Below, one piece after another: positions 43,633 through 53,144 of a stretch of DNA of 64,000 nucleotides; within the stretch, counting starts at the first letter, position 1, and each line of letters opens with the position of its first letter. The DNA is from Nanobdellota archaeon (GTDB taxonomy: Archaea; Nanobdellota; Nanobdellia; Pacearchaeales; GW2011-AR1), in assembly GCA_030648155.1 (NCBI GenBank), contig JAUSIK010000013.1, forward strand, positions 1 to 64,000, read 5' to 3'. The notes beneath the pieces are model-generated. The model was given only the letters and a program-made list of their open reading frames with translations. It did not search any database and was not told the origin of the DNA. Position numbers and translations under genes: made by a program.

Positions 43633-43965
43633 ATGAAATATAATAAGAAGTCCAAGCTAAAATTTATCAAATATTTTAAGGCTGGAAACTTGTCTATAAG
43701 CAAAGTTGCTCATAATAAACAAATACCCAAGCAAACTTTGTCCCGTTGGATAAAATTATATGAAAAATTTGGCGAGAGTGGATTAGAAAATAGGAAATCA
43801 GGACGTAAGGGGAAGTTTATTGATCAAGAATCTGAAAGATTAGTAATAGACATGATGAAAAAAATGAAGAGAAGTGCATATAGGATGCGAATAGATCTTA
43901 GAAAGAACGGATATAATCTTTCAGAAAGGCAAATAAGAAAAATTTACAAAAGGAATAGATTGTAA
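43633..43965 (+). CDS. Orphan transposase-type HTH protein
   Basis: 110 residues, basic. KISKVAHNKQIPKQTLSRWIKLYEKFG is a helix-turn-helix, and SERQIRKIYKRNRL resembles the N-terminal DNA-binding part of integrase-like transposases. The DDE catalytic domain is absent. It may be a truncated insertion-sequence gene or a DNA-binding protein recruited locally. It follows the deacetylase stop by 2 nt. Confidence 0.6.
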   Translation: MKYNKKSKLKFIKYFKAGNLSISKVAHNKQIPKQTLSRWIKLYEKFGESGLENRKSGRKGKFIDQESERLVIDMMKKMKRSAYRMRIDLRKNGYNLSERQIRKIYKRNRL

Positions 43966-44053
43966 ATAAATACCCTTTAATACTTCTAAAAAGATACAAA
44001 TGTCCCATTAATTTGTTACGTAGGCTTAAATATTGCCTTTTTATGCTCTTTTT

Positions 44054-45361
44054 ATGAAAGAGGCAAAACAAAAGATTCTGTTTGGCAGAGGATCTGTTTT
44101 AGATACAAATACAAGCAATGCTTTAAGATTAGGCATAATGCTAATTGCAGCACTATTATTAGTAGTATACCCCGTGCTTGCATTGAGTGTTATCGCTTCA
44201 TCTGATGATGGAAATGCACCTAAGAATACTTTAGATAGTAATTTCTCTACAAGGTGGTCCGCATCAGGAATGGGGCAATGGATAAAGTATGACTTAGAAG
44301 AGGCAAGATCTGTATCAGACATTAGTATTGCTTTCTATAGGGGAAATGTTAGAAAGGAAAAATTTCATCTAAACGTATCTAGTGATGGTTTAACCTGGCA
44401 AACTGTTTTTTCTGGACAGAGTAACGGGACTACATTAGGGTTTGAGAATTATAGGATAAATAAGGATGCTAGATATATTAAGATAATAGGATATGGCAAT
44501 ACTCTTAATAATTGGAATAGCATTACTGAAGTTAAAATTAATCATAAAGAAATTGATTCAATAGCAAATGCAGATGCTTTTGGTGTGAAAGAGATATATC
44601 CAACTAAAGGAAAAGAATGGTTTTCTACTTGGAATAATGGAATTGCTAGAACTTTTTCAGGCATAGATCCTCAAGACCCTTGGTTTGATGCAGATCATGG
44701 AAATGCCAATTACAAAGTGGATGGTAAGGGTCTATTCAAAATTACTGGCTCTGTTCCTAGGATGTACATTCATGATCCTACTCTAGTGAATAGTTGGGGA
44801 AATGTGGAAATGACCGTTTATGCTAAGAGAGTAGTTGATAGTGATGTTGATTGGGGAGGAATTGTAGGTGTAGCTAGAACCAATCACGGAACAACTGCTT
44901 CAGAATTGCAAAATCTTTGTGATACAAGGGGAGTAACTGCAAGAATGCGTTACGATGGAAAGGTTGATTTTGAAAAAGAGACGAAACACCCTTCATCTAA
45001 AGTCGTTTCTAGTAAAACTAAATGGATTGGAGGATTACCTAAGAATGTTTGGATAGGGTATAAGTATATTGTATATGATTTGCCTAATGGAAATGTAAAA
45101 TTAGAATTGTATTTAGATGAAACTGACGGGTTGAATGGAGGTACTTGGATAAAAGTTAATGAATTTGAAGATAATGGGAGTAACTTTGGTGTTGGTGGAG
45201 CAGGTTGTAAGAGTGGAATAGATCCAGCGTTAAAGTTGACTAAGGGAAATAATCGTTTAGGTTCTGAATCTGGCAAACCGAATATTGCTGTATATTGGAG
45301 AAGCGATGGCGTTGGAACCGATGGATTAATTTATAAAAAGATGAGTGTTAGGGAGATTTAA
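44054..45361 (+). CDS. Secreted discoidin (F5/8 type C)-domain protein
   Basis: 435 residues from ATG 44054, chosen since the TATA (TTAAATA, about 44026-44032) lies 26 nt upstream. A signal peptide/anchor (residues 20-40, [16 protein letters not shown]) precedes a discoidin domain ([16 protein letters not shown] near 70-85) and a larger beta domain with WYGW-like [10 protein letters not shown] motif resembling polysaccharide lyase/LamG folds. Likely binds or trims the polysaccharide made by the locus. Confidence 0.75.
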   Translation: MKEAKQKILFGRGSVLDTNTSNALRLGIMLIAALLLVVYPVLALSVIASSDDGNAPKNTLDSNFSTRWSASGMGQWIKYDLEEARSVSDISIAFYRGNVRKEKFHLNVSSDGLTWQTVFSGQSNGTTLGFENYRINKDARYIKIIGYGNTLNNWNSITEVKINHKEIDSIANADAFGVKEIYPTKGKEWFSTWNNGIARTFSGIDPQDPWFDADHGNANYKVDGKGLFKITGSVPRMYIHDPTLVNSWGNVEMTVYAKRVVDSDVDWGGIVGVARTNHGTTASELQNLCDTRGVTARMRYDGKVDFEKETKHPSSKVVSSKTKWIGGLPKNVWIGYKYIVYDLPNGNVKLELYLDETDGLNGGTWIKVNEFEDNGSNFGVGGAGCKSGIDPALKLTKGNNRLGSESGKPNIAVYWRSDGVGTDGLIYKKMSVREI

Positions 45362-45362
45362 T

Positions 45363-47162
45363 TTACTCAACAGTAACTGATTTGGCTAAGTTTCTTGGCT
45401 TGTCTACATCTAGACCTTTCATATTTGCAACATGATAAGCAAATAATTGCAGGGGAATTATGTTTATTAGAGGGGCTAGAATGGGATCTATATGGGGGAC
45501 ATAAATTATCTCATCTGCTTTTGAAGTAAGTTTATCATCTGCTTTATCTGTTATTACAATTATCTTTCCTTTTCTTGCTTTTACTTCTTCTATATTGCTT
45601 AGGACTTTGTCATATGTATGATCGTGGGTACATATGAATAGACAATGCATGTTCTCATCAACTAATGCAATAGGCCCATGTTTCATTTCTGCTGAAGGAT
45701 AGCCTTCTGCATGAATATAAGAGATTTCTTTTAATTTTAAAGCTCCTTCTAAAGCTATTGGAAAATTAACCCCTTTGCCTAGGAAAATGAAATTTTTATT
45801 ATCTTTAAACTTGTCAGCTAATTCCTTTATTTTATTTTCAGTTTGAAGAGAAGAAAATACTTTTTTAGGCAAAGTTAATATTTCTTTTAATAGTTTTTTA
45901 TCTAGTTTCATCCCTTTTTCTTTTCTAATGTATAGGGCTAATAAAAGAAGAGTGGTAACTTGCGAAGTAAACGCTTTAGTGCTTGCAACACCTATTTCAG
46001 GACCTGCTTGAAGATAAATTACAGATTGACATTCTCTTGCAATAGAAGAACCGACTGCATTCACAAGCCCTATAGTCTTAGCCTTACTTTCTTTTGCTTT
46101 CTTTATTGCAGCCAAAGTGTCTGCAGTTTCTCCTGATTGTGATAATGCAATAACTAAATCTGAACTTTTAAGAGGATTGGTTCTATATCTAAATTCAGAA
46201 GCATAATCGACCTCTACTGGAATGTTTGTCAAGTCTTCAATAAGATATTTTCCTATCAATGCTGAATGCCAACTTGTTCCGCAACCAAGCAATACAATTC
46301 GATTAATTTTTTTAAGATTTATATCAATTGATAGTTTTACTCCATCTTTATTCAAACGACCAGAGAGCGCTCTCTTTATCGATTTTGGCTGTTCAAATAT
46401 CTCTTTAAGCATATAATGTTCGAATCCATTTTTTTCTATATCTTCGGCATCTAATTTTAACGCTTCAATTTTTGGCTTAATTATTTTTCCATTGCTATTT
46501 CTAATTTCAAAACTATTTTCTTTTAAAATAGCAATTTCATTATCGTTTAGATAGGCAATATTTGGAACATAATTTATCAAGGCAGTCTGATCAGAAGCAA
46601 ATAACATTTTATTATTTCCAATGCCCAATACTAAAGGAGATCCTTTTTTGGCGATAACTATTTCTTCATTTTTTTTACTAATTACGGCTAATCCATATGT
46701 ACCTTGTAGTAGAGGAAGAACTTTTAATAATGCTTCTGCAAGATTTCCTCTATAGAACTTTTCTAATAAATGAGCAATGACTTCAGAATCTGTCTGACTT
46801 TTGAATTTATGCCCTTCTTTTTCTAACATTTTTTTTAAAGGCACATAATTTTCGATTATGCCATTATGCACTACTGCAAGTTCATTTTTACAATCATAAT
46901 GCGGATGGGCATTTAATTCACTAGGTTCTCCATGTGTGGCCCATCTGGTATGTGCAATCCCTACTTTACCTTTTATGCTTGAAAGACGGGCATCTTTTTC
47001 AAGTTTTTCTACTTTTCCAACATTTTTTACAATACTAAGTCCAGAATTGTTTTTAACACAAATTCCAGAACTATCATATCCTCGATATTCTAATCTTTTT
47101 AGGCCCTCTATAAGCAATGGCTTAACTTCTTTTTCTCCAATATATCCTATTATTCCACACAT
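45363..47162 (-). CDS. glmS: Glutamine-fructose-6-phosphate aminotransferase
   Basis: 599 residues, full length. MCGIIGYIG with Cys2 nucleophile and GIAHTRWATHGEPSELNAHPH near 70-90 make the glutaminase domain; LSQSGETADTLAA near 333-345 and later SEYPSAEMKHGPI-type motif (EGYPSAEMKHGPIALV) form the SIS isomerase domains. It makes glucosamine-6-P, the entry to UDP-GlcNAc, and so feeds the adjacent polysaccharide genes. Convergent with the discoidin gene (1 bp gap). Confidence 0.97.
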   Translation of the reverse strand: MCGIIGYIGEKEVKPLLIEGLKRLEYRGYDSSGICVKNNSGLSIVKNVGKVEKLEKDARLSSIKGKVGIAHTRWATHGEPSELNAHPHYDCKNELAVVHNGIIENYVPLKKMLEKEGHKFKSQTDSEVIAHLLEKFYRGNLAEALLKVLPLLQGTYGLAVISKKNEEIVIAKKGSPLVLGIGNNKMLFASDQTALINYVPNIAYLNDNEIAILKENSFEIRNSNGKIIKPKIEALKLDAEDIEKNGFEHYMLKEIFEQPKSIKRALSGRLNKDGVKLSIDINLKKINRIVLLGCGTSWHSALIGKYLIEDLTNIPVEVDYASEFRYRTNPLKSSDLVIALSQSGETADTLAAIKKAKESKAKTIGLVNAVGSSIARECQSVIYLQAGPEIGVASTKAFTSQVTTLLLLALYIRKEKGMKLDKKLLKEILTLPKKVFSSLQTENKIKELADKFKDNKNFIFLGKGVNFPIALEGALKLKEISYIHAEGYPSAEMKHGPIALVDENMHCLFICTHDHTYDKVLSNIEEVKARKGKIIVITDKADDKLTSKADEIIYVPHIDPILAPLINIIPLQLFAYHVANMKGLDVDKPRNLAKSVTVE

Positions 47163-47163
47163 A

Positions 47164-48762
47164 TTATTTCCTCAATGGTACGGGCGGATAAAACTTATCT
47201 TCTTCGATAGGCATATTATCAGGCCATATTTTTTTAACATGATTTTTCTTTTGAAATTTATTTTTGCTAGTATCTATAGTGTCCTCTACTTTTATTGAAG
47301 ATTTTTTTAGACTATCTGGGCTAATAAGCGTATTAAGGATATAACTTTCAGAGGACCAAGAAGCCCCATTTAAAAGCATTCCAATATTATTATTTCCAGA
47401 GGTATCTACAGTAGTACTTCCAAGACCTTCTTCCATATTCCATTCTCCTGCTTTATTTGTATCGCGTCTTAGAAAATCGCTAAATTCTTTAAAGGCAGTT
47501 AGATCTACAACATTAATTCTTCTTAAACTAAGATATGTTTTTCCTGGAGTAGATTTAAAATCATATGAGGGATTTAGACTTCCTTGTGTCCAACAAAGAT
47601 CGTAATATTCTCCACAAATATTTGTATATAATTCATTAGATTCGTGAAAGGGAAAAGTAAAGGAGGCAGGGACTTTTCCAGTCATGCTAGTAATAATTTG
47701 TTTGGAAGAGAGTAATTCATCTCTAAATTCTGATTCATTTAATCTAAGCATATGACTATGAGTTGCACTGTGAGATTCAATACTCCAGCCATTATTAGAT
47801 AAATCTTTGATTTGATTCCAATTCAGATAGCCTGATGCATTGGAGGTAAAAGAAGCATATCTAGCAACTGTGGGAATAGATCCTATAAATCCGTTTTGAT
47901 CCATAATTGGCTTTGCATTAGTATAAACAGACTTAAATCCATCGTCAAATACTATAATAATTGCTTTTTTTGGCATGAGGAATAGACCCTTTTTCCAATC
48001 ATTATAGTCGTTTAATGTAATAGTTTGAAAATTATTTTTTTTAAGATAGTCCATTTGTTTCTTGAACTCTGCCGGAGATACTTTGATTGTTTCAGCTGGG
48101 CCATCTTCTATTTTATGATATACTAGAACAGGAATTGATTGCCCCAAGTTTGCACCATAGAAACTTTCATCATAAATACGAAGTATTTGCTCTTTAGCAA
48201 GACTTTCGTTATACATGATTAATTCATCTATCTTACCCAGCAGAAATATATTATTGCCTCCGCCAAAACGTACTGGGGAGGGAGAGTTATGGATTGAAGA
48301 GAGGGTAGTTTGATCCTGATCACATAAAATTCCATTTCTATAATATTTTATCAGAGAGCCATCATAAGTAACAGTAATCATGGTCCATTCATCATTAGCC
48401 CTTATACCACATTTACGGCTTATAGTGCTACTATAACTTTCAACATTTGTGCCATCTTGAGAAATAATCACTGAAACTCCGTTCGTATTGGATGTTCGAA
48501 TAAGATAGGATCTTTGTCCTGTTCGGGCAATATACTTGCCTATTATTCCGGAATTAGGGACATAGGATTGCTGGTTTATCCAGACATTCCATGTGGCTTT
48601 ATTAAAACCATCTAAGTCATTGGAATCATCTACTTTTATCTCACTGCTTATACTGTCTAAGTTAATTGAATTTATTCCTGAAACAATGGTAAAACTAAAA
48701 AAGATAAAAAATAATATTTGCCCTGTTAATATATTTCTCTTTACTAGACTAGGGTTTTTCAT
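47164..48762 (-). CDS. LamG plus polysaccharide deacetylase (second NodB protein)
   Basis: 532 residues. Signal peptide/anchor (NILTGQILFFIFFSFTIVSG), a LamG-like beta-sandwich (about 45-200), then NodB core: VLVYHKIEDG, IVFDDGFKS, and SHSATHSHM; a short LamG-like fragment GEWNMEEGLGSTTVDTSGNN follows at about 440-460. Acidic/His metal ligands are present, so an active deacetylase is likely. It is 1 bp upstream of glmS start on the same strand; both support amino-sugar polymer modification. Confidence 0.85.
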   Translation of the reverse strand: MKNPSLVKRNILTGQILFFIFFSFTIVSGINSINLDSISSEIKVDDSNDLDGFNKATWNVWINQQSYVPNSGIIGKYIARTGQRSYLIRTSNTNGVSVIISQDGTNVESYSSTISRKCGIRANDEWTMITVTYDGSLIKYYRNGILCDQDQTTLSSIHNSPSPVRFGGGNNIFLLGKIDELIMYNESLAKEQILRIYDESFYGANLGQSIPVLVYHKIEDGPAETIKVSPAEFKKQMDYLKKNNFQTITLNDYNDWKKGLFLMPKKAIIIVFDDGFKSVYTNAKPIMDQNGFIGSIPTVARYASFTSNASGYLNWNQIKDLSNNGWSIESHSATHSHMLRLNESEFRDELLSSKQIITSMTGKVPASFTFPFHESNELYTNICGEYYDLCWTQGSLNPSYDFKSTPGKTYLSLRRINVVDLTAFKEFSDFLRRDTNKAGEWNMEEGLGSTTVDTSGNNNIGMLLNGASWSSESYILNTLISPDSLKKSSIKVEDTIDTSKNKFQKKNHVKKIWPDNMPIEEDKFYPPVPLRK

Positions 48763-48795
48763 TTATAATGTAAAATGTTTATTAAAAACAATATA

Positions 48796-48966
48796 TTAGA
48801 AATTTTTTCTAATTAAGGAGAGAATAAATAATATCAAAAATATTACGAAAAGTATTTTTGCAATCCATGCGGCTGTTCCAGAAATTACTCCAAAGCCTAA
48901 AATTGCTGCAATGACAGCTATTATTAGGAATATAATTGCCCAGCTAAGTTGACCTTTAATATTCAT
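48796..48966 (-). CDS. DUF1328 small membrane protein (second copy)
   Basis: 56 residues ([20 protein letters not shown], then [20 protein letters not shown]). Start at 48966 from the GGAGG immediately upstream (minus strand); the longer frame to 49005 is less likely. Two helices with GFGxISG, the family motif, as in the gene at 37541. Different neighbours suggest separate regulation. The 250-nt gap upstream (49006-49255) shows no gene. Confidence 0.85.
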   Translation of the reverse strand: MNIKGQLSWAIIFLIIAVIAAILGFGVISGTAAWIAKILFVIFLILFILSLIRKNF

Positions 48967-49251
48967 TTTACCTCCTTTTAGTTTTTTGTTTATTTTGGTT
49001 CTCATTATTTTATTTAAAAGAAGAGGATGTATATATACAAGAGCAGTATGCCGATATACATCTTAATACAAGAAAATTTAAGATTCTCTAATTAAACTAA
49101 TCATAAAAAATAGGCTTTATTGGATAAAATAAATAATGGGCCATGCTCAACTTCATAAAGTAAAGATTAATGTTGAGACTGATTAGAGTGAGCAATAAAG
49201 TAATTCCAAATTTAATTTTTTTCTTTCTTGTATAGAATGTTTTTGCTTGTT

Positions 49252-49285
49252 AGAGTTACTTTGGCAATTCTAAACTATTTATTTC
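49252..49285. repeat. Repeat partner of 35580-35613, within the lipoprotein 3' end
   Basis: Overlaps the last codons and stop of the lipoprotein gene. The hairpin is imperfect here (AGAGTTAC/GCAATTCT), whereas the other copy is perfect. Confidence 0.4.
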
Positions 49286-49759
49286 TATATCATGGAATTC
49301 TTCTTTTATTTTTTCTGCTTCAGGAGAATTAGGCTTGTAGGTGGATATAGTTTCTAGGGTGTAACGTGCAATTAGAAACTGATTATCTTTTGCATCTCTA
49401 AATAGTTCTTTTTCTACTTCTTTTACTATCGTTCTATCGTTTATTTTGACGAAAAGAAAATATCTTTCTGGCTGGGAAATATTGATGGGGATAGTATGTC
49501 CATGGCTAGTTTCAAAACCGGAATGATGATAAACATCTACATTTTTGTTCACACTAAAACCTGGAGAATAACTTCTACCTACTACTCTTGCCTGAGTGTA
49601 TAATTCATTTGATTCAATTTTGATTGTTGGGGAAGAATCATTTTCTTCAAACTTTTCAATTGATTTATACTGGGATGGTTTTTTTGAATCTGAACAACCT
49701 ATTAAGACTCCAGCTAGGATTATTTTTAATAGGTTAGAGGTTTTTGATTTATTTTTCAT
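49256..49759 (-). CDS. Putative lipoprotein, 167 residues
   Basis: LLKIILAGVLIGCSDS at residues 10-25 ends in a lipobox-like L-I-G-C, so the mature protein starts at Cys22 if lipidated, anchored outside the membrane. The rest has a possible small beta domain with a His-rich stretch (YHHSGFETSHGHTIPI near 80-95). No family recognised. Stop codon comes from the repeat region described above. Confidence 0.6.
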   Translation of the reverse strand: MKNKSKTSNLLKIILAGVLIGCSDSKKPSQYKSIEKFEENDSSPTIKIESNELYTQARVVGRSYSPGFSVNKNVDVYHHSGFETSHGHTIPINISQPERYFLFVKINDRTIVKEVEKELFRDAKDNQFLIARYTLETISTYKPNSPEAEKIKEEFHDIEINSLELPK

Positions 49760-49853
49760 TTAGGTTTATCAGAACTCTTTGCCCAAGGAAGGATATTTGA
49801 TCATTTTTTTGGTTTATAATTATTTCGGTTTTTATAAATTTAGATAATTAGCC

Positions 49854-50603
49854 TTATGTATTATTTTTCAGACCGATAAGTCTTAGAATTTCGAAGGTAT
49901 CGGTATAATCATCGAAAAGGAAATCTGGTTTTGATTCTATAAGTGCGGTTTTTCTAATAAGATAATTTTCACCGCCTGGTGAACTATCTTTATTATTGGA
50001 GTTTTTTACAACTGCAATGCTTTTACAATTGTTTTTTTTCGCTGCTTCAACGTCGCTAGGTGTATCTCCAAAAACATAAACTTTTGCATTGTTTTTAATT
50101 AAATTAAACTTTTTTGCAGATTCAATCGAATTAGAAACAATTTGATATCTTTCTGTTGCATTATCCCCATAGCTACTAATTCTTGAATCAAAGAGGCCAT
50201 AGAGATTGGTTCCCTTTAGAATTGCTTCTCCAGCAATTTTTATGTTGCCTGTTACAATCCCCATAGGTATTCCCATTTTTCTAAATTGATGGAGAAGAGG
50301 CAAAACTCCAGGCAAGGTTGCTTCATTCGGCATTAAAGAACTTGTCATTTTTTCTAATTGGCTAGAATAAATTGATAGAACTCTTCCAACTCCATTTTCT
50401 ATAGTATTATCTGAAATTCCTTTTTTTCTTAGTGGGGCAGATACCACTTCTCTTGCAGGCTTGCCATAATGAGTTTCTATTTCTGGAAATGAAACTTCAA
50501 CTCCAAATACTTCTCTTATACCTAATTGATAAGCAGGCGTGTGGAACTTATAAACATTAACTAAATTTCCGTCGATATCCCACAATGATAAGGTGTTGTC
50601 CAC
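49854..50603 (-). CDS. HAD-family hydrolase (phosphoglycolate-phosphatase-like)
   Basis: 249 residues. DIDGNLV at 9-15 is motif I (two Asp), GIVTGN near 118-123 motif II, YVFGDTPSDVEAA near 175-187 motif III/IV. The cap domain (about 16-90) is helical, as in subfamily I. Substrate unknown. The start is GTG at 50603; no in-frame ATG lies upstream of the catalytic Asp. Confidence 0.82.
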   Translation of the reverse strand: MDNTLSLWDIDGNLVNVYKFHTPAYQLGIREVFGVEVSFPEIETHYGKPAREVVSAPLRKKGISDNTIENGVGRVLSIYSSQLEKMTSSLMPNEATLPGVLPLLHQFRKMGIPMGIVTGNIKIAGEAILKGTNLYGLFDSRISSYGDNATERYQIVSNSIESAKKFNLIKNNAKVYVFGDTPSDVEAAKKNNCKSIAVVKNSNNKDSSPGGENYLIRKTALIESKPDFLFDDYTDTFEILRLIGLKNNT

Positions 50604-50749
50604 ATAGAGTTTTTAATTAGCCACTTTAAGAATATGATTGTGTTGCATTATATTTAGGCTGACGAGCTAATAGTTTTTAGTTGTTGGTTAAAATGGGGAT
50701 TAATGCCTCCATGAGATAATTAATCTTAGGCTAAGATTTTCCGCTAATT

Positions 50750-51043
50750 TTAAGTTTTTTGAATATACCCCTCATAATTGAAACGATTAATTTCTAAAAA
50801 AGCAGCAGGCATAACTTTTGCATAATTTCTTATTCTACAGAGATGCTCTCTTTTTCTGGCGATATCTTGGAAACAAGGAGCCTCGTATAATATTCTTTCC
50901 CTTAATTTTTGTTCTTCTGAATTTAATGTTTCAATATCTTTATCCAATAAAGAAGCTAATTTACTTCTTTCTTGAGATGTCCATTCCCTACTTACTTGTA
51001 TCTTTAATGATTCTCGTTCATTATTAGCAGATTTGTCTTCCAT
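50750..51043 (-). CDS. Hypothetical protein, 97 residues
   Basis: Charged helical protein with two Cys (ILYEAPCFQDIARKREHLCRIRN near 52-74). Not recognised. Possibly an antitoxin-like or regulatory protein in the accessory island; the flanks hold repeats. Could be non-coding. Confidence 0.4.
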   Translation of the reverse strand: MEDKSANNERESLKIQVSREWTSQERSKLASLLDKDIETLNSEEQKLRERILYEAPCFQDIARKREHLCRIRNYAKVMPAAFLEINRFNYEGYIQKT

Positions 51044-51154
51044 AAAATAGTGGATAATTATGGCTATTTAAATCTTTTTAACTGTTTTCGCTATTATATA
51101 AATAACTTTCTTAGTGCAACTCTCTTTTCATGATTTGAAATATTTTAGCAAAAG

Positions 51155-51220
51155 GTTATTCGGATTATGTAGGGGATTTAATCCTAAGGATTAACTTTCT
51201 AACGTTTTCCTCTGCGATAT
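51155..51220. repeat. Accessory-island repeat, short form (R4)
   Basis: Starts GTTATTCGG as R3 and ends ...TTTTCCT..GCGATAT like R2. The centre is the palindrome TTAATCCTAAGGATTAA (51178-51194). It looks like the full repeat with its interior removed between TCCTA direct repeats. Confidence 0.55.
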
Positions 51221-51243
51221 GAAGAAATAGGAGTTTGTGAAGA

Positions 51244-51642
51244 TTAACTTATTATTTTCCTGATTTCTTCTAGCAATGGGTTGAAACAAGCATTTGCAAT
51301 AGAGATTGAATCTTCTGCCTCTGCTTTTGTTGGAATATAACCATAATAATTTATATTATGCCTTAATTTTCTTAAGCTATCAATAAGTTTGATAGGGCGA
51401 GATGTCTTTATATTTAAGGCTTCAAGTTCTCTTATTTGTTCCATGTGGTCTTTTGAAACAATTCCTTTAGAAATTAGTAGAGCATCCCCTAACATTCTGA
51501 AACTTTCATAAACATTTCTTATGATGTTAAATGCAGATTCTTCTGTAACGGGTTGTTTTAAGGTAAATTTCATCTCTCGCTCTGCAGCATTAAGAATACT
51601 TATTGAGTTTTTTTTATCCTGATGTTTTATTCGGTTACTCAT
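51244..51642 (-). CDS. HEPN-domain toxin/partner of the MNT protein
   Basis: 132 residues, all-helical. LRKLRHNINYYGYIPTKAEA near 84-103 holds the HEPN RxxxxH-like motif (RHNINYYGY variant). In HEPN/MNT modules the HEPN protein is an RNase toxin and the nucleotidyltransferase silences it by adding AMP. Start overlaps the end of the upstream MNT gene by 4 bp. Confidence 0.78.
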   Translation of the reverse strand: MSNRIKHQDKKNSISILNAAEREMKFTLKQPVTEESAFNIIRNVYESFRMLGDALLISKGIVSKDHMEQIRELEALNIKTSRPIKLIDSLRKLRHNINYYGYIPTKAEAEDSISIANACFNPLLEEIRKIIS

Positions 51643-52226
51643 ACTCGTGCCTCCATAAATCCGTCTAGGACTATACCATTAACTATGTTTGCAAATAGAT
51701 TCAAGTCTATTTTATTACGCGAGAATACATGTAGATTTACTGGAACTTTTTTTCTATAACCTAATTGTTCAATTTCTCCTAAACGGATAATTTCCAAATC
51801 ACGATTATCAAGGACCTCGACAGCTATGTCTATATCACTGTCTTCTATATCACTCCCCCAACGATAACTTCCAAATAAAACAATGGCTCTTGGGGATTGT
51901 ATCAATTTATAAACAGCATCTATAATCCCAGATTCATAAACGAGATTAAGATTGTAAGGTATTTTTTTTGTAACTAAATATGGATGTTTTTGGTTTGCTG
52001 TTAATAGCCATGCTTTTCCTATTATGTCTCTATTTAGAAATTCTATTTTTATTAGGGATTCAACAACCTGTTTTGTAGCTGATTTGGATGAGTTGATGCT
52101 TTTAGCTAGATCATTAAGACCAATCTTTGTTCTTGGATAAGCATAAAACCAAATTAAGCACTTATCTAGAGTTCTTTCTAGCTGATCTACGTTTACATTT
52201 TTTAGTGAAGCTTTTGTTTTTTTCAT
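51639..52226 (-). CDS. MNT nucleotidyltransferase with N-terminal winged helix
   Basis: 195 residues. LFGSYRWGSDIEDSDIDIAVEV near 116-137 is the GSxxxGxxxxxSDIDI active-site motif (Asp pair for Mg). An N-terminal winged-helix domain (residues 25-75) is fused. Together with the HEPN gene this is a type VII toxin-antitoxin pair. The open frame continues 46 codons upstream of ATG 52226 to a TAA at 52365-52367, without an ATG, GTG or TTG. Confidence 0.82.
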   Translation of the reverse strand: MKKTKASLKNVNVDQLERTLDKCLIWFYAYPRTKIGLNDLAKSINSSKSATKQVVESLIKIEFLNRDIIGKAWLLTANQKHPYLVTKKIPYNLNLVYESGIIDAVYKLIQSPRAIVLFGSYRWGSDIEDSDIDIAVEVLDNRDLEIIRLGEIEQLGYRKKVPVNLHVFSRNKIDLNLFANIVNGIVLDGFMEARV

Positions 52227-52354
52227 AGTAAAGAATATTTTTGGAACTTTATAAGCTTTTCTGTTACCGCTTGGTTCTGTAAAAGCCCATGTGAGTTCTT
52301 TTGGAACTATCTTATAATATTCTTTGAACTCTTTATCAGATAGAGCAATAAAGC

Positions 52355-52440
52355 AGTTTTCCTTTTAGGAAAATACTGTCAAAAATAATGAAATCGATTT
52401 TCGCAGGTAAAATGAAAAAATTAAGTGAGATTATTAGTCT
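52355..52440 (-). pseudogene. Degenerate coding relic upstream of MNT
   Basis: Minus-strand frame gives LIFSFYLRKSIS.FLT, repeated near 55560-55610 with mostly synonymous changes. A TAA interrupts it. The 323-nt gap 52227-52549 holds this relic and repeat R1 and no intact gene. Identity unknown. Confidence 0.3.
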
Positions 52441-52449
52441 TAGGTAATA

Positions 52450-52537
52450 CGCCCCCACGATTACTTAACATCAAGAACTAACAGTTCTTGAGTGCGCTCA
52501 AGAATTACTAATTCTTGACGTCCTAATGATTAACTCC
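52450..52537. repeat. Accessory-island repeat, full form (R1)
   Basis: 86 of 88 bases match R2 at 53155-53242. Contains CGCCCCCACG, then two perfect hairpins, TCAAGAACT/AGTTCTTGA and TCAAGAATTA/TAATTCTTGA, joined by GTGCGC, and ends TCCTAA.GATTAACTCC. Confidence 0.75.
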
Positions 52538-52549
52538 CTGATGTTTTGC

Positions 52550-52882
52550 TCAACTTTTTAGAAAAGAACAAATTTGATCGATTATTTCACTAAATTTTTC
52601 CCGTTTTAATGAGCCTGCCTTATATTTTATTAAATATTTTTCAATAGATGCAATTTTGTCTATTCTTATATAACTCTCCCTTTTAAGGCTACCTTGCTTA
52701 AAATCTTCTTTGTTAAGCGGGATTTCTACATAATCTTCGTAAGACTCTCCAGTTATTTGCGCAACAATTATATCATCACCTTTAGGAACTTTTAATATCA
52801 AAACAGGCCTTCGTTTAACATCTCTTAAGTTAGAATACGGAAATTCTATTATTACAACATCTCCTCTTACAAATCCTTCCAT
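52550..52882 (-). CDS. MazF/PemK-family endoribonuclease toxin
   Basis: 110 residues. MEGFVRGDVVIIEFPYSNLR then KRRPVLILKV near 24-33 and later ESYIRIDKIASIEKYL near 69-84 are the PemK/MazF core. It cleaves mRNA at short motifs. The start overlaps the end of the AbrB-type antitoxin gene by 16 bp, so they are co-expressed. Confidence 0.9.
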   Translation of the reverse strand: MEGFVRGDVVIIEFPYSNLRDVKRRPVLILKVPKGDDIIVAQITGESYEDYVEIPLNKEDFKQGSLKRESYIRIDKIASIEKYLIKYKAGSLKREKFSEIIDQICSFLKS

Positions 52883-53085
52883 GCTTCATCCTCTTTCTTA
52901 TTAAGCCAGGTTTTAGCAAAAGATTTTTCAGATAAAATAGCACTTTCAGGAATAGATTTTTTTAAAATTATCTCATTATCTTTCCTAATTACAATTAACT
53001 TATCTCCCTCTTTTATATCTCCACGCATATCTAAGGGTATCACTACTTGTCCTCTTGAACTCATTTTAGTTGTATCAATTATCAT
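52867..53085 (-). CDS. AbrB/MazE-type antitoxin
   Basis: 72 residues. TTKMSSRGQVVIPLDMR near 5-21 is the swapped-hairpin AbrB motif, here MIIDTTKMSSRGQVV..., followed by a helical toxin-binding tail rich in Lys/Asp/Trp. Cognate to the MazF gene downstream. Acts as dimeric autorepressor in this family. Confidence 0.9.
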   Translation of the reverse strand: MIIDTTKMSSRGQVVIPLDMRGDIKEGDKLIVIRKDNEIILKKSIPESAILSEKSFAKTWLNKKEDEAWKDL

Positions 53086-53144
53086 AAATAAGATTAATCT
53101 TACTTATATTTAAATCTTTCGATTACCTCATGATTATTTAATCA

